From CAZYWA01 sp964650975 [NCBI: uncultured bacterium] (GTDB lineage Bacteria > JADJOY01): 11,051 nt of DNA. This document shows, piece by piece, positions 7,255 to 11,051 of this stretch. The first letter of the stretch is position 1, and every line of letters starts with the position of its first letter. A program made the translations under genes and the position numbers. The stretch lies in NCBI GenBank assembly GCA_964650975.1, contig CAZYWA010000235.1:1-11051 (forward strand). Direction: 5' to 3'. The notes beneath the pieces were generated by a model. It had not been told where the DNA came from. It saw nothing but the letters and a program-made list of their open reading frames with translations, and made no database searches.

Positions 7255-8349
7255 TTAGCCGGCGCGACGCCGCGCCAGCGCCATCTGCACGATGGCGTCG
7301 AGGGTCTTCGAGAACGAGAGGCCCGCGGCCTCGGCACACTGCATGAACGAGACGCCGGCGGTGAGGTCGGGGTTGGGGTTCACCTCGAGCACGTACGGGT
7401 GGCCGTCGTTCGAGAGGCGCAGGTCGAGTCGCGCGTAATCGCGGCAGCCGGTCACGCGCCAGGTCATGAGCGCCACCTCGCGGACCCGCTGCTCGACGCG
7501 CTTGGTGAGCTTCGCGGGGCAGATCGTGTCGACCTGGTGGTAGCTCTCCTCGAGCGGCTTCCACTTCACCGCGTAGCTGATCATGTCGGGATGATCGGCC
7601 GGCAGCTTGCGGAAGTCGTACTCCAGGATCGGCAGCACCTCGGGAGGATCGTTGCCGAGCATCGCGACGTGGAGCTCGCGGCCTTCGATGAACTCCTCGG
7701 CGAGCACCGGCGGGCCGAACTCGTCGAACGACTGCTTCACGCGCGCGATGAAGTGATCGAAGTCGTGGACCACCGCCTCGGGATCGACTCCGGCGCTCGC
7801 GTCCTCGCGTCCCGGCTTCACGATCACCGGGTAGCGAAGCGAGTGGCGGCGCGGCACGCGCGGGCGGAAGAGCGAGCGATAGCGCGGCGTCGGCACCTGG
7901 TTCGCGAGCAACAGCCGCTTCGCCAGTCCCTTGCGGCGGCAGAGCGTGAGCGCCAGCGGTGGCGCGCCGGTGTAGGGCATTCCGGCGAGGTCGAGGAAGC
8001 CTGCCACGGCCGATTCGCCCTCCGGATCGTCGCCGAAGAACTCGACCAGGTTGAAGACCACGTCGGCGCGGCGCCGGTGCACCAGTGCGGTGAGCGCGTC
8101 GAGATCGCCGGCCAGGTTCACCAGCTTCACCCGGTAGCCGGCGCGCTTGAGTCCCGATGCGAGCGCTCCGTACTCCTCTTCGTCGGTCGCGACGTGGATC
8201 GGGTACTCGGGCTTGAACTCGAGGCTCGCCGGATCGACTTCGCGCAGCTTCTCGAACTCGTCCTCGCCCACCTGGTTGTAGAGCACCACGACCCGCGCCT
8301 TGGGGGCGCGCGCAGGCTTCGGCGGGGCGGAGGCGGCTCGGTCGGTCAT
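7255..8349 (-). CDS. ATP-grasp ligase, D-Ala-D-Ala ligase-like
   Basis: A 364-residue ligase of the superfamily that activates a carboxylate as an acylphosphate with ATP and joins it to an amine, usually forming a peptide-type bond. Visible features are ARVVVLYNQ (18-26, pre-ATP-grasp strand), VVFNLVEFFGDDPEGES (97-113), GMPYTGAP (123-130), CRRKGLAKRLLLANQVPTPRY (137-157), the ATP-binding Lys178 in PVIVKPG, EEFIEGRELHV (218-228), and the metal ligands D309 (ARLDLRL), E322 and N324 (LEVNPNPDL). The ending NPNPDLT differs from the NTxPGMT of genuine Ddl, so the substrate is probably not D-Ala-D-Ala. The frame stays open to 8676, but I choose the ATG at 8349: the family fold begins about 17 residues later and longer versions would run into the divergent gene at 8543. 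The charged Pro/Ala-rich first 17 residues look like a disordered tail. Taurine, peptide or unusual amino-acid ligation are all possible. Confidence 0.88.
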   Translation of the reverse strand: MTDRAASAPPKPARAPKARVVVLYNQVGEDEFEKLREVDPASLEFKPEYPIHVATDEEEYGALASGLKRAGYRVKLVNLAGDLDALTALVHRRRADVVFNLVEFFGDDPEGESAVAGFLDLAGMPYTGAPPLALTLCRRKGLAKRLLLANQVPTPRYRSLFRPRVPRRHSLRYPVIVKPGREDASAGVDPEAVVHDFDHFIARVKQSFDEFGPPVLAEEFIEGRELHVAMLGNDPPEVLPILEYDFRKLPADHPDMISYAVKWKPLEESYHQVDTICPAKLTKRVEQRVREVALMTWRVTGCRDYARLDLRLSNDGHPYVLEVNPNPDLTAGVSFMQCAEAAGLSFSKTLDAIVQMALARRRAG

Positions 8350-8542
8350 GGCTCGACCCGCCAAGATGGCCGATCCGGGGCCGACCAGTCCTCCGGGGTG
8401 CCTGGGTACCATCGATACTAACCCCAGGGTGAGGGCCGGCGTACTGGTCCCGAATGGGGCACCCGCCGGCGGGCTCGCCCGGAAAACCCGCCTTGCCCCT
8501 CGCACCGAGACCGAGTAAGGCACGCGGCACCGGCAGGGCACC
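8350..8542. promoter_or_regulatory. Divergent intergenic region with nested inverted repeats
   Basis: This 193-nt region must hold the promoters of the - strand ATP-grasp gene and the + strand C39-like gene. GACCAGT (8383-8389) and ACTGGTC (8443-8449) are inverted. Inside them, CCTGGGT (8401-8407) pairs with ACCCCAGG (8421-8428) with one bulge, around GGTACC and ATCGAT palindromes. A 12-bp palindrome CCCGCCGGCGGG lies at 8462-8473. GATACT near 8414 is only a weak -10-like match and no convincing -35 accompanies it, so I do not place promoters exactly. Confidence 0.4.
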
Positions 8543-9502
8543 ATGGGCTTCTCTCCCCAACCCAACCAGTGGCAGTGCGGGCCATTTGCGCTCAAACACG
8601 CCCTCCTGACCCTGGGAGTGTTCGCCCACGAGAAGTACATCTCCCGGGTCGCCGGGACCCACCCGGCGACCGGCACCGACGACGCTCAGCTGCGCCGCGC
8701 CGCCCGCAAGTTCGATTGTGATTTTCCCCTAGTCCGTCGCTACAATCCTTCGAAGGCCAGGCGGGAGCTGAACGAGCACCTGAGTCAGGGTTGCCCGGCC
8801 CTCTTGTGCATCGACGAGTGGTCCCACTGGGTGGCAGTGGTGGCGATCGAGGCCGGGCAGTACGTGGTGGTCAACAGCGAGGACGACAACGTCGTCTCGG
8901 TGCGGACCTGGAGCCAGCTGCGCGCCTCATGGGTCTACAAGCAGCCCGACGAGCTCGACGAGCACACGGTCCACACAATCTACGACCTCTACCCGGTCGT
9001 CCCGCGCTTCAAGGTCCAGTCGCCCGCGCACTTCTCGATCGCGCGGGTGCGCTACCTGCGGCGCCCGGAGAACCGGGTGCTGGCCTGGCGCTGGGACGAG
9101 TACGTGACCGATCTGCTCCAGCTCTGCCGGTTGCGGACCTCGCGCACCACGCGCGTGATCTCCATGGGCGAGTTCCTGCGCCGCCACGAGGAGCTGATCG
9201 TCGGCCAGGTGGACTACTGGCACGGGCGCGTCGACCGGCGCGCGGCGCGTCGGGTGCTCGCGCACATGCACTTCGCGGCCGACACGCTCGGCATGGTGAT
9301 CCACGAGGAGCACGAGCGGCGCGCGATCGCGGGCATCACCACGCTGCTCACGCTGTGGGCCGCGTACAAGTACGGCACGGCGCCGGTTTACAAGGATCCG
9401 CCGGAGCCCACCCCGAAGGTCGCGAAGGGCGGTCGCACGACCAGGAACGGCAAGAACGGTAAAGGCGGCAAGGGCGGTAAAGGCAGTAAACGGCGCCGCT
9501 GA
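8543..9502 (+). CDS. Papain/C39-like cysteine peptidase homologue with helical C-terminal domain and Lys/Gly tail
   Basis: 319 residues. NQWQCGPFALKHALLTLG at residues 8-25 is the active-site helix of C39/papain-like peptidases, with Gln9 or Gln11 as the oxyanion residue and Cys12 as nucleophile. WSHWVAVVAI gives His95, and YVVVNSEDDN (107-116) supplies an Asn111 or Asp114 third residue. The catalytic set therefore looks intact. Residues 160-280 form a helical region (AHFSIARVRYLRRPENRVLAWRW onward) that I do not recognise. The C-terminus is basic, with five [N/G][G/S]K tripeptides and RRR. No signal peptide or transporter domain is seen, unlike bacteriocin-processing C39 ABC transporters, so it is probably cytoplasmic. 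The ATG at 8543 is the first start after an in-frame TAA (8516-8518), and AGGG (8535-8538) precedes it by 4 nt. It is divergent from the ATP-grasp gene and 30 nt upstream of the LLM gene. CGCCGCT/AGCGGCG (9494-9508) is inverted around the stop. It could be a peptidase, a transglutaminase-like enzyme or a cyclase; the substrate is unknown. Confidence 0.82.
   Translation: MGFSPQPNQWQCGPFALKHALLTLGVFAHEKYISRVAGTHPATGTDDAQLRRAARKFDCDFPLVRRYNPSKARRELNEHLSQGCPALLCIDEWSHWVAVVAIEAGQYVVVNSEDDNVVSVRTWSQLRASWVYKQPDELDEHTVHTIYDLYPVVPRFKVQSPAHFSIARVRYLRRPENRVLAWRWDEYVTDLLQLCRLRTSRTTRVISMGEFLRRHEELIVGQVDYWHGRVDRRAARRVLAHMHFAADTLGMVIHEEHERRAIAGITTLLTLWAAYKYGTAPVYKDPPEPTPKVAKGGRTTRNGKNGKGGKGGKGSKRRR
8647..8671 (+). 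other. Strong stem-loop early in the C39-like coding region
   Basis: GGTCGCCGGG (8647-8656) and CCCGGCGACC (8662-8671) form a perfect 10-bp, almost all G-C stem with a 5-nt loop ACCCA. It lies about 105 nt into the coding sequence. It may affect translation or be incidental in GC-rich codons. Confidence 0.45.
9446..9490 (+). repeat. Nine-bp tandem repeat coding [N/G][G/S]K tripeptides
   Basis: Five in-frame 9-nt units encode NGK, NGK, GGK, GGK and GSK (residues 302-316 of the C39-like protein). They use AAG and AAA alternately. Copy number could change by slippage without breaking the frame. The product is a flexible, strongly basic tail just before RRR and the stop. Confidence 0.8.
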
Positions 9503-9532
9503 GCGGCGTCCTCCCTCGATCGGAGCTCCCGA

Positions 9533-10540
9533 ATGTCCCATCAGACCGGCATCGTCCCTTTCTGGAAGAACTACGACCGGAAGACCGTGATCCGCTTCGC
9601 GCAGATGGCGGAGGATCTGGGCTATCACTCGATCTGGATTCCCGAAGCGTGGTCATACGAGCAGTTCCAGCTCTTGGCCGAGATCGCCGTTCACACCAAG
9701 ACCATCAAGCTCGCCACCGGCATCACCAACATCTTCAGCCGCTCGGCGGCGCTGCTCGCGATGTCGGCGGCCACGCTCGACGAGATCTCGGGTGGGCGCG
9801 CCATCCTGGGGCTCGGCACCAGCGGCAAGAAGGTGATCGAGAACCTGCACGGCCAGAAATTCGAGAAGCCGCTCACGCGCATGCGCGAGACCGTGGGCAT
9901 CGTGAACGCGCTGCTCGCGGGCAAGCGACTGAGCCCCGAGATGAGCACCACGTTCGACGCGCGCGCCTTCAAGCTCGAGATGACGCCCACGCGCGCGCAC
10001 GTGCCCATCCACATCGCGTCGCTCAACGAGAAGGCGATCGTCCAGACCGGCGAGATCGCCGACGGCTGGATGCCCACGTTCTGGCCTTACAAGCGCTTCG
10101 CCGACGGCATCGCGCTGCTCCAGGACGGCGCCACCAAGGCCGGGCGCGCGGTGACCGAGATCGAGGTGTCGCCGTTCGTGTCGGTGGTGCCGTTCGACGA
10201 CGTCGACTTCGCGCGCTCGATGGTGAAGCCGCTGGTGAGCTTCTACATCGGCGGCATGGGCGACTATTACCACCAGATGTTCTCGCGCTTCGGCTTCCGG
10301 GAGAACGCGGACCACGTCCTCGAGGTCTACAACGGCCCCGACCGCGGCCAGGCGTCCGACGCGGTGAGCGACGAGCTGATCGACGCGATCGCGATCTGCG
10401 GTCCGGCGCAGCACTGCCGCGAGAAGCTCGCGGAGTGGCGGACGTACGGGCTCGGCACGGCGATCCTCGGCCTCCCCACGCAGGCGCCGCCCGAGTACAC
10501 GGAGCAATTCCTGAAGGACCTGGCACCCGCGCGGGATTGA
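9533..10540 (+). CDS. LLM-class (luciferase-like) F420- or FMN-dependent oxidoreductase
   Basis: A 335-residue TIM-barrel oxidoreductase of the bacterial luciferase/F420-dependent methylene-H4MPT reductase (Mer)-like superfamily. Motifs in order are FAQMAEDLGYHSIWIPEAW (22-40), IKLATGITNIFSRSAALLAMSAATLDEISGGRAILGLGTSG (58-98), the core signature with the cis-peptide/flavin region, then VPIHIASLNEKAIVQTGEIADGWMP (157-181) and AICGPAQHCREKLAEW (287-302). Length matches the family. No signal peptide or membrane helix is present, so it is cytoplasmic. GGAG at 9522-9525, 7 nt before the ATG, supports the start. It lies 30 nt after the C39-like gene and is likely co-transcribed with it. The motif pattern favours coenzyme F420 over FMN, but the sequence alone does not settle this and the substrate is not predictable. 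No F420 biosynthesis gene is in the window. Confidence 0.9.
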   Translation: MSHQTGIVPFWKNYDRKTVIRFAQMAEDLGYHSIWIPEAWSYEQFQLLAEIAVHTKTIKLATGITNIFSRSAALLAMSAATLDEISGGRAILGLGTSGKKVIENLHGQKFEKPLTRMRETVGIVNALLAGKRLSPEMSTTFDARAFKLEMTPTRAHVPIHIASLNEKAIVQTGEIADGWMPTFWPYKRFADGIALLQDGATKAGRAVTEIEVSPFVSVVPFDDVDFARSMVKPLVSFYIGGMGDYYHQMFSRFGFRENADHVLEVYNGPDRGQASDAVSDELIDAIAICGPAQHCREKLAEWRTYGLGTAILGLPTQAPPEYTEQFLKDLAPARD

Positions 10541-10560
10541 GCCCGTGTCCTTGCGTCGAC

Positions 10561-11051
10561 GTGGGTAGCGAAGGCCGGCACGGGCCGCGCGGGCGAAGGC
10601 TCGCGGCCCGCGTCGTCGCCGCGATCGTGTCGCTCTACGCCGCGGTGGCGCTCGCGACCTTGGCGGCGCGCTTCGCCGATCCGCCGTTCACGCCGCGCTC
10701 GGTGTTCCGCCGATTGAGCGCCACGCTCGCCAGGAAGCCCGTACCGCCCGCCGCGCCTCACGTCACGTTGCAGCAGGTGCCGCGGCACCTGCTGCGCGCA
10801 TTGCTGGTGGCCGAGGATGCACGCTTCTACCAGCACCACGGTTTCGACTGGGAGGAGATGCGCAAGGTCGCCGAGTCGGACGAGATCGACCGCGGCGCCT
10901 CGACGATCACCATGCAGCTGGCGCGCAACCTGTTCCTGTGGACGGGTCCCCGCCTGCGCCCGCCGCGCAAGGCCGCGGAGATCGCGATCACGCCGCTCCT
11001 CGAATGGTTGCTCACCAAGGACCGCATTCTCGAGCTCTATCTCGACTGGTG
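10561..11051 (+). CDS. mtgA: Monofunctional peptidoglycan glycosyltransferase (GT51), 5' part
   Basis: The frame is open from GTG 10561 to the window end, so only about 163 residues are visible of a family usually about 230-240 long. The protein polymerises lipid II into glycan strands at the periplasmic face of the inner membrane. Residues 14-38 (LAARVVAAIVSLYAAVALATLAARF) form the N-terminal membrane anchor. All four GT51 motifs within reach are present: AEDARFYQHHG with catalytic Glu85, RGASTITMQLARN (111-123), RKAAE (136-140) and KDRILELYLDW (153-163). The text NLFLWTG after motif 2 matches MtgA rather than bifunctional PBP1. Motif 2 has MQ where many have QQ, which is common in MtgA. A TTG at 10537 overlapping the upstream TGA is an alternative start, and neither start has a clear Shine-Dalgarno. 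It lies 20 nt after the LLM gene. A 26-bp perfect palindrome sits inside the gene at 10770-10795. Confidence 0.9.
   Translation, partial: MGSEGRHGPRGRRLAARVVAAIVSLYAAVALATLAARFADPPFTPRSVFRRLSATLARKPVPPAAPHVTLQQVPRHLLRALLVAEDARFYQHHGFDWEEMRKVAESDEIDRGASTITMQLARNLFLWTGPRLRPPRKAAEIAITPLLEWLLTKDRILELYLDW
10770..10795. repeat. 26-bp perfect palindrome inside mtgA
   Basis: The left arm GCAGCAGGTGCCG (10770-10782) is followed directly by its exact reverse complement (10783-10795), with no spacer. It encodes the QQVPRHLL stretch, residues 71-78, between the membrane anchor and the first catalytic motif. It could be a protein binding site, a cruciform or hairpin, or chance. Confidence 0.85.

Noticed and set aside
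7255-8349. Naming the ATP-grasp gene ddl
   Set aside because: The C-terminal signature NPNPDLT and the substrate-side motifs differ from true D-Ala-D-Ala ligases, and no mur genes are adjacent.
5884-8421. An 845-codon open frame on the + strand
   Set aside because: It is the complement of the well-supported GT1 and ATP-grasp genes. It is low-complexity, rich in Arg, His and Glu, and has no recognisable domain.
3701-8662. A 1653-codon open frame on the - strand
   Set aside because: It runs antisense to the GT and CoA-transferase/GNAT genes and through two - strand genes in a different frame from theirs. Its translation is Arg/Ala/Gly-rich without domains, which is typical of high-GC shadow frames.
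8350-8676. N-terminal extension of the ATP-grasp protein by 109 residues
   Set aside because: The extension is Cys/Trp/Arg-rich without family similarity, and it would overlap the divergent C39-like gene. The ATG at 8349 fits the fold start.
8543-9502. Bacteriocin-processing exporter
   Set aside because: Only the peptidase-like domain is present. There is no ABC or membrane domain and no small double-Gly precursor gene nearby.

Overview
The window is compact, strongly GC-rich bacterial DNA (roughly two thirds G+C by eye), about 95% coding. I count eight protein genes, two of them cut by the window edges. I see no tRNA, rRNA, CRISPR array or transposase. Codon use is uniform, with C or G in most third positions, and the gene mix fits a large-genome Gram-negative of the deltaproteobacterial/myxobacterial or an uncultured high-GC phylum. 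That mix is a two-headed glycosyltransferase, a CoA-transferase/GNAT fusion, an F420/FMN luciferase-like oxidoreductase and MtgA. I cannot fix the phylum from this sequence alone.

Layout. Bases 2-5752 hold three genes on the + strand, probably one transcript: the 3' end of a helical-repeat protein of unknown function, a fused GT-A + GT-B (GT4) glycosyltransferase, and a CoA-transferase-like/GNAT fusion. The last two overlap by 4 nt (ATGA). Bases 5857-8349 hold two genes on the - strand: an ATP-grasp ligase related to D-Ala-D-Ala ligase and, after it, a GT1/MGT-type glycosyltransferase. A 193-nt divergent intergenic region separates the ATP-grasp gene from a + strand run: a papain/C39-like cysteine peptidase homologue with a Lys/Gly-rich tail, an LLM-class oxidoreductase, and the 5' part of the peptidoglycan glycosyltransferase gene mtgA.

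How the genes might work together. Three genes are glycosyltransferases acting on envelope or metabolite substrates (GT fusion, GT1, MtgA). The CoA-transferase/GNAT fusion looks like an acyl-CoA-sensing protein acetyltransferase: its CoA-transferase half has Leu where catalytic family members have the glutamate nucleophile. The ATP-grasp ligase and the C39-like protein face each other across one intergenic region and may form a peptide-bond making/breaking pair. This is inference from context only.

The most unusual non-coding signals are two. One is a dispersed element of about 76-80 nt with two hairpins, present in two direct copies that flank the GT1 gene; one stem position differs between the copies but stays paired. 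The other is a 26-bp perfect palindrome inside mtgA. I do not see a clear new defence or mobile system here.
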